From Vitellaria paradoxa (Eukaryota; Streptophyta; Magnoliopsida; Ericales; Sapotaceae): a stretch of DNA of 64,000 nucleotides. The stretch covers positions 40,588,862-40,652,861 of the forward strand of contig CM034233.1 in the NCBI GenBank assembly GCA_019916065.1, read 5' to 3'. The position numbers were made by a program, and so were the translations under genes. The notes below the pieces were generated by a model. The model worked only from the letters and a program-made list of their open reading frames with translations. It did no database searches and was not told where the DNA came from. Below are positions 33,985 through 45,700 of this stretch, piece after piece; the first letter of the stretch is position 1, and each line of letters starts with the position of its first letter.

Positions 33985-34866
33985 TTATTGTTCCATCCAC
34001 AAAATTTGTGCACAACGACTTTCAACTGCAATATATTCGGCTTCCACAATGGATAAAGCTATGGAATTTTGCTTTTTGCTAAACCATAATACAAGTGAAT
34101 GACCTAGAAATTGGCAAGTTCCATTAGTACTTTTTCTATCAGCCTTGCATCCCGTAAAGTTCGCATTGTAGTAACTCATAAGATCAAAAGAAATGTCCCT
34201 AAATTAAACTAATCTTAAATTAGGTGTTCCTAATAAATATTTAAAAGTACATTTAACCACAATAACATGACATTCCTTAGGGCATGATTGAAATCTATCA
34301 CACATGCATATACTAAACATAATATCAGGTTTGCTTGCTGTTAAGTATAAAAGTAAGCCAACCATACCTCTATTTTTTCATCAACTTTCTTATCATTTTC
34401 ATCCTTGTCAAGTTTGGGTGAAGGACTTATAGGGGTCCCAAAAGGCTTTGCATTTTTTCCATTCCAAAACCTCTTAAGTAGATCTTTTGTGTACTTGGCT
34501 TGGTTTATAAAGATGCCTTCCTTAGTTTACTTAATTTGAAGTTCGAGAAAATAATTTCTCTCCTATCATACTCATTTCAAATTTACCTTGCATGCTCTTA
34601 GCAAATTCTTAACAAAGAGAGTCATTAATAGCACTAAATATAATATCATCCACATATATTTGAATAAGCATACCATGATTTTTGGTTTTAATAAAAATAG
34701 TAATGCCAATTTGTCCTCTAGTAAAACTATTTTCAATAAAAAATTTACTCAACCTTTCATACCACGCCCTTGGAGCTTGTTTTAAACCACATAAGCCTTT
34801 TTGAGTTTATAAAAATGATTTGGGAATTCATAATTTTCAAAACCGGGAGGTTGTTCAACATAAACA
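33960..34866 (-). pseudogene. SIRE-like copia RNase H and C-terminal reverse transcriptase
   Basis: 34179-33985 reads MSYYNANFTGCKADRKSTNG, then FLGHSLVLWFSKKQNSIALS and EAEYIAVESRCAQILWM, the canonical copia RNase H core (GCKxDRKSTxG, SLSTAEAEY; here SIVEAEY). 34866-34200 is the reverse transcriptase C-terminal half with frame breaks. It begins in the VEQPPGFENYEFPNHF block next to the LINE insertion and includes the QIYVDDIIFSA-like catalytic segment near 34650 (minus strand). The LINE at 34881-36901 separates it from its N-terminal half. Confidence 0.85.
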
Positions 34867-34880
34867 TTTTCTGAAATGTA

Positions 34881-36901
34881 TTTTTTTTGAAAGGTTATGA
34901 AATTTTTCATTAAATAAAAAATAAAGTACAAGATCTTAGGGGCATACCCCCATAATACAATGTCTACTCATAGATCAAGGAAATGACCGCCCATAGACAT
35001 TACCAACAATCTAATTCTTCAAAATCGAAGAAGGAAAAGACCAAACTTGTACCAAATGCCGATTAGAATCTATCCAAGGAAAAGGCTTACAGGATATTAC
35101 TTGAAGTCTAATAACATTCTCAATGTGCTTCCACAAAACAGGCACCTTATGGGAAGAAGTCTCAAAAAACCGAGCATTACACTCCCTCTAGATAAAATAT
35201 ACCAAGGCAGCAAGACCAAGACAACCCATCAAATGTAATAGAGAAGAACCATGAAAAGCATGAACACACCACTGAACAATCCCCTCCCAAGAAGATTCAT
35301 AGCAATGAACTCCAAGCTTCCTAAGTAGCTCAGACCATAATCTATCAGTATAAGAACACTGAAAGAACAAATGCCAATGAGACTCACAGGCAGCCTTACA
35401 TAGGAAACAACGTGAAGGTTGTGTAACACCATGAGAAATAATTCTATCTTGGGTAGATAACCGCTGGCGTATAGCTAACCACAAGATAAAAAAGTAACGG
35501 GGCACATGAGATTTGAACCACACAATAGAGTGCCAGTCAATAACATCATGATGACTTCTAATATCCTCCCAAGCTACTCGGACCAAAAAGTCCTTCCCAT
35601 TGGTTGAATTGCACACAATCTTATCACAATCCGACACATTTGGCTGAGGCATATCAAGAGTGAGAGTCCGCAAATCCATCAATTCGTTAGTATTAGTCCC
35701 TGGCCAAGCCCATCTTCCATTCACAATAATGTCAGCAACTTTAGCAAACTTAGAGAGACCTGAATCATAAATTACCCGAGCTTCCAAGGAGTCACAGATA
35801 GGACCATTAGGCATCCATGGGTCAAACCATAAAGATAATGCATGACCATCCCTTACTTTATAGCTTATATAGGGCTTAATATGAGGTCTCAATTGTAAAA
35901 TTTTACGCCACAACCAAGAAGAATCCCAAGGAACTTTTGCAATCCAAAACTGACTTCTTCCAAGTAGATTAACACGAACCCATTTAGCCCATAAGGAAAC
36001 AGAACTTGGATCACAAAGTAACCAAACATACCTTGAGATAGCTGCCTGATTCCAATCTTTGATCTTTTTGATTCCCAGCCCTCCTTCCTGCTTAGGCCTG
36101 GTCACTTCCTCTTAAGCTACTTTAGCACCCGTGGGAGATAAAGAGGTACCCTTCCATAGAAAAGCTCTCAGCTTACCTTCAATAGATTTCATTACCTTAG
36201 CTAGAAGAATAAACTGAAAACACCAAAAGGATTGGATGCTAAATAACACGGACTGAATAAGTTGCAAATGACCAGCATATGAAAGAAATTTGTTAGTCCA
36301 TATCTTTAGCTTCTTAAGAATCCGATTCTCCAACTTAACACAATCTATAGCCTGAAGTTTAGAAGAAAGTAAAGGAACTCCCAAATATCTCAATGGTAAG
36401 GAGCCTCTCCTAAACCCTACTAGAGTAGAAATAGCATCAACAATTGCATCCTCAACACTTATAACAAATATATCACTCTTAAAGAGCTTAAGGACTAGAC
36501 TGGAGAAAGAAGAGAAGGTATCCAATGTAACTTTAAGAACCTCCACTGAAGCCAGATCACCATGAGAGAAGAGCATAAGATCGTCAGCAAAACAAAGGTG
36601 AGTAAGAGAAGTCTTTCCACACCTCTAATGAAACCAAAACTGTTGAGATGCAATAGTCTTCTTCACAATGATACAGGAAAGAATCTCCATACAAATGACA
36701 AAGAGATAAGGTGATAGAGGATCACCCTATCTAACTCCCTTTTTTCCTTGGAAATACCCATTAAGTTCCCCATTTATACTCACTGAATACATGGGAGAAG
36801 AGACACAAGCCTGTATCCAACAAATAAGCCTTGAGGGGAAGCCCAATATCTCTAAAGTATCCTGTAAGAATTGCCACCTTATAGAATCATAGGCTAACTT
36901 T
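34881..36901 (-). mobile_element. 5'-truncated plant L1-type LINE inside the copia reverse transcriptase
   Basis: The 14-base string TTTTCTGAAATGTA flanks it on both sides (34867-34880 and 36902-36915), an exact target duplication. The minus-strand 3' end is an A-tract (T-run 34881-34888). The element is cut at its 5' end within the reverse transcriptase, the usual result of incomplete target-primed reverse transcription. It holds the reverse transcriptase core and the C-terminal zf-RVT region. Confidence 0.95.
35188..36901 (-). pseudogene. LINE ORF2: reverse transcriptase C-half and zf-RVT domain
   Basis: ORF2 nicks DNA and reverse-transcribes LINE RNA. From 36901 the reading is KLAYDSIRWQFLQDTLEILG, then KKGVRQGDPLSPYLF and HLCFADDLMLFSHG (catalytic FADD intact, about 36600). 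It continues GSLPLRYLGVPLLSSK, HLQLIQSVLFSIQSFW and AFLWKG. A single stop (TAA, about 36109-36111) precedes a 305-residue open frame (36105-35188) with EEVTRPKQEGGLGIKKIKDW and the zf-RVT motif SIVWFKSHVPRYFFILWLAI ... CFLCKAACESHWHLFFQC. Another stop lies near 36627. It is relatively well preserved, so this is a fairly young insertion. The endonuclease was never copied. 34889-35187 is 3' UTR. Confidence 0.9.
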
Positions 36902-36915
36902 TTCTGAAATGTATC

Positions 36916-37140
36916 CATTGAGGAAAGCACTTTAACATCCATTTGATAAAACCTGAAATATTTAAAACATGTAATTGCAAGTAACATTCTAATTGCTTCT
37001 AATCTAACTACTGGTGCAAAAGTTTCATCAAAATCAATTCCTTCTTCTTGATTAAAACTTTGGGCTACTAATCGAGTTTTATTTCTAATAACTATCCTGG
37101 ATTCATCTTTTTTTTTTTTTTTGGTAAGTGGATTCATCCA
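36916..37140 (-). pseudogene. SIRE-like copia reverse transcriptase, N-terminal part
   Basis: It reads RNKTRLVAQSFNQEEGIDFD, ETFAPVVRLEAIRMLLAI and YQMDVKVLSSMD, the conserved first third of copia reverse transcriptase (KARLVAxGYxQxEGIDYxETFAPV...; QMDVKSAFLNG). After MDTFQ the frame enters LINE sequence without a stop, giving a fused open frame 37137-36727 that is copia at its start and LINE at its end. The run of Lys at the start comes from the 21-bp T-rich insertion at 37108-37128. Confidence 0.9.
37108..37128 (-). mobile_element. 21-bp LINE tail insertion (A-tract plus CTTACC)
   Basis: T15 followed by GGTAAG lies between two copies of TGGATTCATC (37098-37107 and 37129-37138), a 10-bp target duplication. 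On the minus strand this is CTTACC plus poly(A), the extreme 3' end of a LINE or a SINE mobilised by it. A nearly identical event is at 61838-61858. Confidence 0.85.
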
Positions 37141-37627
37141 TTTTATTTCTAAAAGCCTATTTTGTTCTAATCACGGGATGATCCTCAAGTCTAGGGACTA
37201 AATCCCAAACTTTATTTCTTTCAAATTGATTAAACTTTTCTTGCATAGCTAAAATCCAACTTTCATCATTTTCAGCTTTTTAAAAACATTTAGGTCCAAT
37301 TTGTGAAAGAAAAGCAAGATTATTACAGATATTTCTAAGAGATGAGCGAGTGGTTATACCTTTGGACGGATCACCAATGATTAAATCTTTAGAGTGATTG
37401 TGAGCATATCTCCACTCTTTTGGTAACTCTTCTTTATTATTCTTGAACTCATCAAGTTCTGGAGCATTCTCAGTAGCTAATGGTTCTTCTTTGTCTTCCT
37501 TCAATTAGTTTACTTCTCCTTCTTGAATAGCAATACTTATCATTCTTTGTTCTAATCCTATGTCATCATCATTTTCAATATTCTTGGAAGAAATTTTGTT
37601 AGATTCATCGAATACAACATGAATAGA
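37141..37627 (-). pseudogene. SIRE-like copia linker between integrase and reverse transcriptase
   Basis: 37504-37280 reads KEEPLATENAPELDEFKNNK, then LPKEWRYAHNHSKDLIIGDP and SKGITTRSSLRNICNNLAFL. This acidic linker and DLIIGDP/TRSS motif precede reverse transcriptase in SIRE-type copia elements. It continues toward 37141 with stops (the WxxAMxEEL-like block before KNKTRLVA). Confidence 0.8.
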
Positions 37628-38470
37628 TTATTCTACAACTAAAGTTCTTCTATTATACACTTTATAAACTTTGCTAGAAGTAGAATATCCAAGAAATATT
37701 GCTTCATCGAATTTAGCATCAAATTTACCCAAGTTATCTTTATTATAACTCAAAACAAAACATTTATAACCAAATGCATGGAAGTAGCTAATATTAGGCT
37801 TTCTACCTTTTCGTAGCTCATATGGTGTTTTCTTTAAAATGGGCCTAACTGTTACTCGATTTACAATATAGCAAAATGTGTTCATCGCCTCAGCCCAAAA
37901 GTATTTTGGTGGATTATTTTCACAAAGCATAGTTCTAGTCGTTTCTTCAGGAGTGCTATTCTTCCTCTCAACTACACCATTTTGTTGAGGAGTTCTAAGA
38001 GCCAAGAAGTTATGGTCTATACCATGTTCATCATAATAGTTTTCAAAGAAGAATTTTCAAGTTCTCTACTATGGTCACTTCTAATTGAAGAAATAAAAAA
38101 TCCCTTTCCATTTTGAAGTTTCCAACAAAGTTTTGTAAAAGCATGAAAAGCTTTACCCTTATAAGCTAGGAATGCTACTCATGTAAATCTAGAGTAAACA
38201 TAAAAAAAAAAAAAATACCACAAGTGCATATGATTTTCCACCAATACTTAAAGTCCTAGTAGGGTCAAATAGATCCATATGTAGCAATTGTAATGGCCTA
38301 GAGGTTGAAACCATATTATATTAGATTTGAAAGATGTTCTAACTTGTTTTTCAAATTGATATGCATCACATAATTTGTCTTTTTCAAATTTATTATTGGG
38401 TAAACCAACAACTAAGTCATGTTTAGAAAGTTTTGAAATTAAATCCATGCTTGCATGTCTAAGTCTTTTA
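37628..38470 (-). pseudogene. SIRE-like copia integrase
   Basis: The zinc-finger part at 38448-38250 reads MDLISKLSKHDLVVGLPNNK, then KDKLCDAYQFEKQVRTSF. The second Cys of the HHCC finger (CxAC) is Tyr here. Reading on, HMDLFDPTRTLSIGGKSYAL carries the first catalytic Asp. 38005-37628 reads MALRTPQQNGVVERKNSTPE with the catalytic Glu, then NPPKYFWAEAMNTFCYIVNR and FDEAIFLGYSTSSKVYKVYN, the usual copia integrase end. Frame breaks occur at about 38010-38240. Confidence 0.9.
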
Positions 38471-38900
38471 TATCACAACCAACTATTATCACTTATTGTT
38501 GAAAAACATTTGACATTATTCAAAGATAAATTATTTAAATAAACAACATAAACATTTTCATGTCTATGCCCTACAAATAATGTCTTGTGATCTTTAATGT
38601 TCTCTATGATGCAATGGGAATTATCAAATATAACACGATTATCTTTATCACATAATTGACTAATACTAAGCAAATTATGCTTTAAATGTTCAACTAATAA
38701 TACATTTTCAATGGTGGGGAATGGAGGTTTACCAATATTACCTATACCAATAATTTTTCCTTTGCTAGTGTCTTCGAAAGTGACGAATCCTCCATTTTTA
38801 GAAGATAAAGAAGTGAACATAGTTGCATCACCCGTCATATGCCTTGAGCAAGCACTATCAAGGAATCATCTTTCACTCTTTGATTTAGATTTTAAGCAAA
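38471..38900 (-). pseudogene. SIRE-like copia protease and GAG-pre-integrase
   Basis: At about 38872-38838 the minus strand reads R-stop-FLDSACSRHMTGD: the protease active site DSA with its normal context (WxLDSxCSRHMTG), the Trp codon changed to TGA. 38838-38473 is open and reads TSLSSKNGGFVTFEDTSKGK, IENVLLVEHLKHNLLSISQL and CDKDNRVIFDNSHCII, the protease/GAG-pre-integrase part of copia polyproteins. Confidence 0.9.
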
Positions 38901-39963
38901 ATGTCATTCTCTTCTTCTTGAACCATAAAACAAATGTTTGCAATTTCTTCTCCATGTGGCTCATCATCAGAGGAACTATCATCGCTATCTCCCCAAGTTG
39001 CCAACATTGCATTCTTTTTGTCCTTTTTATAACTCTTTTTAAACTTAGAACATTTGGTCTTGATATGACCAGGTTTTTTAAATTCATAGCAAATGATAAC
39101 ATTTTTCGTACTTGAGTCTCCTTTGATTGTCTCTTTTTTATGAAATTTTCTTCTGCCTTATTTCTTTTTGTTAATGTATCTTTTGAATTTTCTAGTGATC
39201 ATAGCAATGTTTCATCATCTTCATCATTTGATTCATTAGCACTTTTATCATTAAATGTGGACTTGAAAGCAATTCTTTTCTTTTTTTCTGGAGTCTTCTT
39301 CCTCATTAGCATTTAAAGTAATCTCGTGGGTCATAAGGGAACCCAAGAGTTCATCTAGGCTCAATCTCATGAGATCTTTAGCTTCTTGGATGGACGTCAC
39401 CTTTGGTTCCCACCCCTTTGGTAATGACCTAAGAATGTTTCTCACCATTTCAACATTAGTATAGATTTTACCAAGAGATTTCAAACTATTTATAATATCG
39501 GTAAATCTAGTAAACATTTCCGAAATGGACTCATCTGATTTCAATTTAAACAATTCATAATGATGAACAAGCATACTAATTTTAGATTCTTTAACTTTAT
39601 TAGTACCTTCATGAGTGACTTCTAATTTATCTCAAATTTCCTTAGCAGTTTCACATGTAGGAATTCTATTAAACTCATTAGGATTAGGTGCACAATACAA
39701 CATGGTCATAACTTTAGCATTTAATTGGACTTTAGCTTCATCCGCTTCGTTCCATTCACTCTCACCATAGGAACAATCTTATTATCTATGGTTTTAGAAG
39801 GAATATAGGGTCCATTAGATATAACTTTCCATGATCCATAATCAATGGGTTGAACATATATTCTCATTCTAGCCTTCCAAAAATTATAATTTGTTCCATT
39901 GAACAAAATATTTTGGTAGGTCGATTGGCCTTCAAAAGTGGAGGTGTCAAAAGAGGTTGCCAT
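38866..39963 (-). pseudogene. SIRE-like copia gag
   Basis: Start at 39963: MATSFDTSTFEGQSTYQNIL, then FNGTNYNFWKARMRIYVQPI, the SIRE gag signature. After a break the UBN2-type core at 39574-39251 reads HHYELFKLKSDESISEMFTR, FTDIINSLKSLGKIYTNVEM and DLMRLSLDELLGSLMTHEIT. The zinc knuckle near 39095-39050 reads ICYEFKKPGHIKTKC; its second Cys is Phe. The last part (about 38990-38930) is acidic, as in relatives (SDDSSSDDEPHG). Confidence 0.9.
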
Positions 39964-40005
39964 GATCTTAACTCTTAGATGGTTATGTCAAAAATAAGAG
40001 CCCTT

Positions 40006-40019
40006 GCTTTGATACCAAT
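40006..40019 (-). other. Primer-binding site of the SIRE-like element (tRNA-Met type)
   Basis: The minus strand reads ATTGGTATCAAAGC directly after the 5' LTR, a one-base variant of TGGTATCAGAGC. Confidence 0.85.
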
Positions 40020-41608
40020 TGTAGTCCCAAATAGCAACATTAGAGGGGGGTGACTAGGGTTGCTTGAAAAAATTTTGCAAATAAAAATTTCAACCCCTAA
40101 AACAAATATGTCAAGATGAAAAAGATAATCAAATGTTGAAGGCAATTAAAAAAATTATTCAAAGAGAAGGGAAGAGAAGCAAACACAATCGATTTATAGT
40201 GGTTTGGTATCAATGTTGACCATGTCCACTCCCTAAGGCCTTCCTTGAGATATCTCCACTATTTTTTGAAGAGCTTGTTACACACTAGCTTCTTAAGGTA
40301 CAAGAAACCTTTCTTAAGCAATTTTGTTCCCAAATCACTCACACCAAGTGATTCTATCCCCAAATCACTCCACAGGTTTCTCTCAAAAATATCCCTTATC
40401 TTGGTTCTAACATAAACCAAAACCAACAAGAGCTCACTTGACTCTTACAAACTAAAAGGGTTATAAATTTCCTTTCTTTACAATAAAAATGATGAGTTAA
40501 AAACTCAATCAAATCAAAATAGAAACTCTCACAATTTGAATATGAAAGATGAAGCATAAAGTGTAGGAAGATGTCACTCTATCTTTGCAAAATGATGAAC
40601 TTTCTTGTTTCTCTCTCTAGGCACTTCTTTCTTTGTTTATTCTTTTTGTTAAATTTAAGTTTGAGGCTCTATTTATAGGCAATAATTTCCAAATGGTCGT
40701 TACTAAATGGAAAGAGACCTTTGCCTTTGAAAGAAATTGAATTTTCTTGCTTCCAATGCTGCCTTTTAGTTTTAAATTTTCTGAGATACATTTGTGACCC
40801 TTTTTCACCCTCATAACATTCATATCTAAACTTTCCTCAGAGTAATGACTTTATAGATATATAAGTCAACTATAAACCGGCCACATTTGAGCTTCATCCA
40901 ATGGTTAGATCTTCAGATATGTCCTCCAAACCGAGACTAACTCTAGATAGCTTTTTCTGGCAGTCTGAATATGTGTTTCCAATTAAGGCTATTGTTTCAC
41001 CATTTTGCTTTTAGAATTTGAAGAAACTTAAATTACAAAAATTGTATCTTTATAAGTCTTCTTTTCACACATCAAAAATCAAAAATTTTAAAGCTATAAA
41101 GTATGAGTTATGTCTCAAAAACCAAGACTAGCTCTAGAATTTAGAGTTAAAATCTCTTATATAATGACTAATCCTCCAACTCATTTTTGAACATTGTAGT
41201 TTCGAATCCCCAAACATTTCCCTCTAGTAAAATTGTCGATATGGAAGTCTAGTTTATTGATTAAAATTTCATAAAAATTAAATTGTTAGATCTTCAGATA
41301 TCATCATATACTAGCATGTGTTTGATTTGTCTTCATCCAAGTTAACCTTCTAGTTTAGTTCTTCATCTTTCTTTAATTTTTATTATTCCAAACTTTGAAA
41401 CTCTTTTATTTCATCATCCAAATTTTTTCAAAGTACCTAGAAAATAATATCGATCTCTTCCAAGTATATTATCTTGAGTCTACCAAATTAAAATGAATTG
41501 TAACATTTCATATAATCTCTATTTGAAAATTAATTTGTGAAATTTAATTCAATGTTTGTTATCATCAAAATCAATTATAAAACTAAGTTTGTAAGCCTTG
41601 AGCTAACA
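40020..41608 (-). repeat. 5' LTR of the SIRE-like copia element
   Basis: Plus-strand ends are TGTAGTCCCAAATAGC and CTTGAGCTAACA. It aligns with 31803-33415. The TATA box (minus strand CCTATAAATAGAGCC) is at about 40666-40680, so element RNA would start near 40640. The open frame 40823-40617 is chance. Confidence 0.9.
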
Positions 41609-41613
41609 TTGAC

Positions 41614-42708
41614 AATATTGACTGAAATTTGGAGTAACTCTAACCTAGGATTTCTATCCCAAATCTGATAGAGTTTCAAGTTGAAACTGTGATTGGATTT
41701 AAAAATGAAAACTCTAGGAAGTATTTCCCAAGATTTTTGCCCAGATTTAGAATTTTACGAGATCTCTAACTTAAATCTGGCAAAATTTCGAGTCGAAACT
41801 TTTGACAAATTTGAGGTGAGATTTGGTAAAATCTGAGTTTTGAATTGAGATATACACTAACCCAGACTCAATAGGTAAATGCAGGAAAACTCGAACTTAA
41901 ATGACAATCTCTTTGTTTTATTTAAACGGGTGAACCTTAGGGGTTTACTGTGCATAAAATGAATGGTCTATTTGAGACTTAGTCCTTTGGATATGAATGG
42001 GTAGGTTTTACTACCATGCAGAGACATCAATGACCTGTCTCATCTACTATGTATGGATAAATGTATGTTGAATGTAATCACAAGGAACAAAGAGGTTAGC
42101 GCCGTCTTCTCCCGTGTTCCTATAAAAATTAGGTTCACGAGGTTCTAGCCTATGCCTTGACTATATGTGACATAAGGCTCATGACTTAACCTAATGCATC
42201 CTAAAAAAGTTAATACTATTGGATCTTCAAACCTCCAATTTTCCAAAGAAAACCTTCTTAGGTTGGTGAACCAATTGAAAGGAAGTTTCACACTTCTGTC
42301 AAGGGGACCATATATGTAGCCACACCTTAGAGGGACCTACTGACCCCCCTTAACTAACTAGAGGGTAAAAATAACTTATGCATAGCTTGCTTAATGATAT
42401 GCATAGTCTATGATTTAGGAGAGTACGAATTTATGACAGATAGGGAAAGCAATACAGCACTCACCCTATTTGTTCATATTCCCTATAAAACAAATCAGGA
42501 TATATATACATGCAATTTATTTGTAATTAAATGTGTTAATATGCACAATATACGAGTAAATGTAAAAATGTATGCATCCTAATCGAAAATGAGGTGTGTG
42601 CTTTAATTAGATAAACCAGAGATTATAGTGTGAGACAGTGACTGTGAAAAGGGGAAACTGTGGTTGAACCCTTGAAGCAACAGTTGGGTCCCTAGCGGAG
42701 TTACTAGC
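41614..42708 (-). other. 5' UTR of element 1, proximal part, with palindromes
   Basis: Non-coding. Palindromes GTTTCA-AGT-TGAAAC (41673-41687) and TTTCG-AGT-CGAAA (41786-41798) differ by a matched change in both arms. 41900-42700 aligns with element 2 at 61440-62260 (for example GGATAAATGTATGTT at 42055 and 61579), confirming that both copies share this region next to the primer site. Confidence 0.75.
42683..42708 (-). other. Primer-binding site of element 1 (TGGCGACTCC type)
   Basis: The minus strand after the LTR reads GCTAGTAACTCCGCTAGGGA, close to the TGGCGACTCCGCTGGGGA primer region of many plant Tat/Ogre elements. Element 2 has TAGCGACTTCACTGGAGA at 62245-62264. Two changed positions suggest an old copy. 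Confidence 0.65.
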
Positions 42709-45700
42709 TGTCATGACCAGATCAGTGCAATAGGCCAACGAGTGCGGGTCGTGAGTCTTTATTGTGACATGGTGCATCTGAGATCGCCCAAATGTGAGAA
42801 AGTATTGTTATATTTTGAAATAGGGCCTTGATTTCAAAGATTAGGAATCGCCGCCCAACACTTTCAAAATGGGTGTGTCGAGAAACCCAAGTTTTGATTA
42901 TGATTTAAAATATATTGCTTATATTTTTGAAAGATGTGGTAAATGACCCTTTTCAGTGACTCTCGACTAGTCTATACAGTTAGAGATAACGGGTTTGGGG
43001 GTTTGGCTACACACAAAAACCGTTACGCCTGGATACCTTTAGATATCCAAAGTCTATTTCCAATTTCTATAGTTATAATCTCACAATATAATGATCATAG
43101 CATACAACCCTAAAATGCATATGATACATGAAATGTGAGCTACCAAACTTGGCAAAGGTATGTGTGCGAGTGTGATGTAATGTCTACTTATGCGACAGTG
43201 ATACATCCTAGAGGTTTTATATGCTGGTTTGATTTTAAATGCAAGTTAAAGACTAAGGTGCGAGGACTTATGTAGTCCTTATGTAAGGAATTGAAATATA
43301 GTCTATAAAAACTGAGGTGACTGACTCATGCTCTATGCTCAAACTAGCTATGTACCTTGTGATAGGGTTTAGGTCAACGTAGTTTCAGACCTAAAGTGAT
43401 CCAAATTATATGTTGACGCAAAATAAACTAGTATGCTGATGTAAGAGCCTAGCTCTAAGTCTAAGTTGGCACCTCGCACAGATGGTCTATGAAGACCGTG
43501 CAGACTGCACACAAACTATATTCTCGAGTTGCCTACGTACTATATGAAGGAATCAGATCACCGTAGCTTACACTTGGTCCCTAAACTAGGTGTTTATGTG
43601 TTGTAAACCAGTCCAAATGTAAGAGTCTCGCCCTAAGTTAGCCCCTCGGGCTGATGGTCTATGAAGACCAGTGTGATCGGACTCAAGCTATCTGCTACTC
43701 GAGCTGCCTACGTACCTTTAAAATAGATTAGGTCTACGTAGCTCTGGGAGTAACACCTAGCATAGATGTGATGTGCTAATGTCTTTGTGTGGATTCAAAT
43801 ATGGTTAGAATACTTTGGATGGCAAATTGATTGGCCTCAGGTATAGTAAGCCTCATCATCAGCCAGAGTAGGCTAAGTGTTCTAGAAAATGACTAATAAG
43901 ATCAATGCTATATAAAGGATCAATGCGAAGGAGCCTCGCTCCTAATATAGGATAAGGGGACGAAAAAACCTAGCTCTAGTGAATAATTATCTTTGCATTG
44001 TGATAGCTTAGCTCTAAGACTTAAATGAAAGTTAGCGCCTCGTGCGTAACTTGGGAAGAGAGTTTTGCTCCAGTTGATAAAAGATGATTAGCACCTTATC
44101 CTTAACTGGGAAAGGAACTTGATTCAAATGGCAAGAGATAGTTAGTGCCTTGCATATAATTGGGAAATGGTTAACTAGGGAGAGGAGACTTGCTCTAAAG
44201 GAACAAACAATTAGCACCTGGTGCATAACTGGGGAAATGGAGCTTTGCTCTAAATTAGAGGGAATAGTTAGTGCCTCACACATAACAGGAGATAGAGTTT
44301 CACTCTATTAAGAAATTCAACTCTAATGGAAGAGACAGTTAGCACCTTGCATATAACTATAGGAATAGAGCCTTGCTCTAAGGATGTGTCTCGCGCATGT
44401 GAGTGAGTGTCCATCATTTAGGAAAGGAATTCAGTTCAGCTCGAGAACTAAATTCTTAGTGATGAGAATCAAGTCTATTTACCTAGAAGACTAGTGTGCT
44501 GTGAGTGACATAGTTTCTATGATCAAGTATGTTATGAGTATGTTGAATGTGATGACAGTATATATTTTAACATGGATGACAATTCAAGGATGCTTGTCAA
44601 GTATGCTTAAGGGAAGTTATGACATAGAAATCATCGGCTTAGCCAATCCTAAGTTATTCCCTTGTCTCTGGAGCCTCGATAACCTAGGTGAATGCTCTAT
44701 ATTGGTAAGTATTTGATTTTTAAGTTGTGTCAACCATAGTAGGTGTGTTTATGTGTCTAAATGTGTTTTAGCATGTCAAAGTATGTACAAGCATGTCAAA
44801 AAATGATGTATGGCTTGTCACAGCATTTGCTAGCGTGATAAATGATGTCCTTGCATGTTATATCATGATATCGTATGTTGAATAAGCATGGTAGCATAGA
44901 ATAGCATGATCAAAGCATGGTAGTGGAACGATATAACGTAGCATAGCATAGGAATACGATATGTTAGAATGATGTAGAATGACAATGACATGGTACAGCA
45001 TAGTAGAGATGACATGGCACGGTAGATATGATGTTTGGCATGACTTGGCATTGGAATGTGATGTTATGATATGGCATGACGCGGCAAACATGATATTATA
45101 ACATGGTATGGCATGATAGAATGATGTTATGGCATGGTACAATATGGTAGTATAATGTGTGAATTTTACAAAATTTGTCTCGGATAAATCTAGTTAATAT
45201 CACGTATCGAGTCTAGCTCAAACTTGAATTATGTTCTGGATGCCTTTCATTATCAAAGGGTTTTTATTTACATAATTAAAATTATTCTATTATAATTATG
45301 CAAATATATTAAATTAAAAGATAAAATAAAATTTTTTAGAGAAAGAAATTTATACCAAAGTGAGCTTTTTCTAAAGAGAGAAACTCTAGCCCTACCTTAA
45401 GAGCTCCTAATGCGCTGAATGTTGAATGAAAAAAAAATGAGCAAGGGGAGGCCCTTATTTATAGATTTTTTAGGTTAAACAAAGCATTTGCAAAGCCAAA
45501 CGGGTAAAGAGAGTTGCTTAAGCCCTCAGGCAAAAACAAATTTTCTCAACTAGTCATGCAAAATTGTTTGCCAAGGCCAAAATGCAATTTTTTCTACCTG
45601 CCAAGAGATGTAAGCATATTTGCTCAGAGCCCTGGGCAAGCTTTTTTGCAAAACTAGCCTGGCAAAATACTTTGCCATTCCAGGCAGGCAAGAAAGCTTG

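Larger units (their letters stand above)
31803..41608 (-). mobile_element. SIRE-like Ty1/copia retrotransposon
   Basis: LTRs at 31803-33415 and 40020-41608 begin TGT and end with ACA on the plus strand, and TTGAC flanks both sides (31798-31802 and 41609-41613). On the minus strand: 5' LTR (right), tRNA-Met primer site, gag, protease, integrase, reverse transcriptase, RNase H, polypurine tract, 3' LTR. Integrase before reverse transcriptase is the copia order. The gag start (MATSFDTSTFEGQSTYQNIL) and the GDPSKGITTRSSLRNICNN linker are typical of the SIRE/Maximus lineage. It carries a nested LINE and a 21-bp LINE tail. Many stops make it inactive. Confidence 0.95.

Noticed and set aside
34867..36915. 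Copia element carrying a captured host gene
   Set aside because: The insert has LINE reverse transcriptase motifs (FADDL), zf-RVT, an A-tract and a 14-bp target duplication.
44032..45142. Several minus-strand open frames rich in His/Met/Cys
   Set aside because: They arise from CATG-rich and palindromic repeats of the LTR and change frame between LTR copies.
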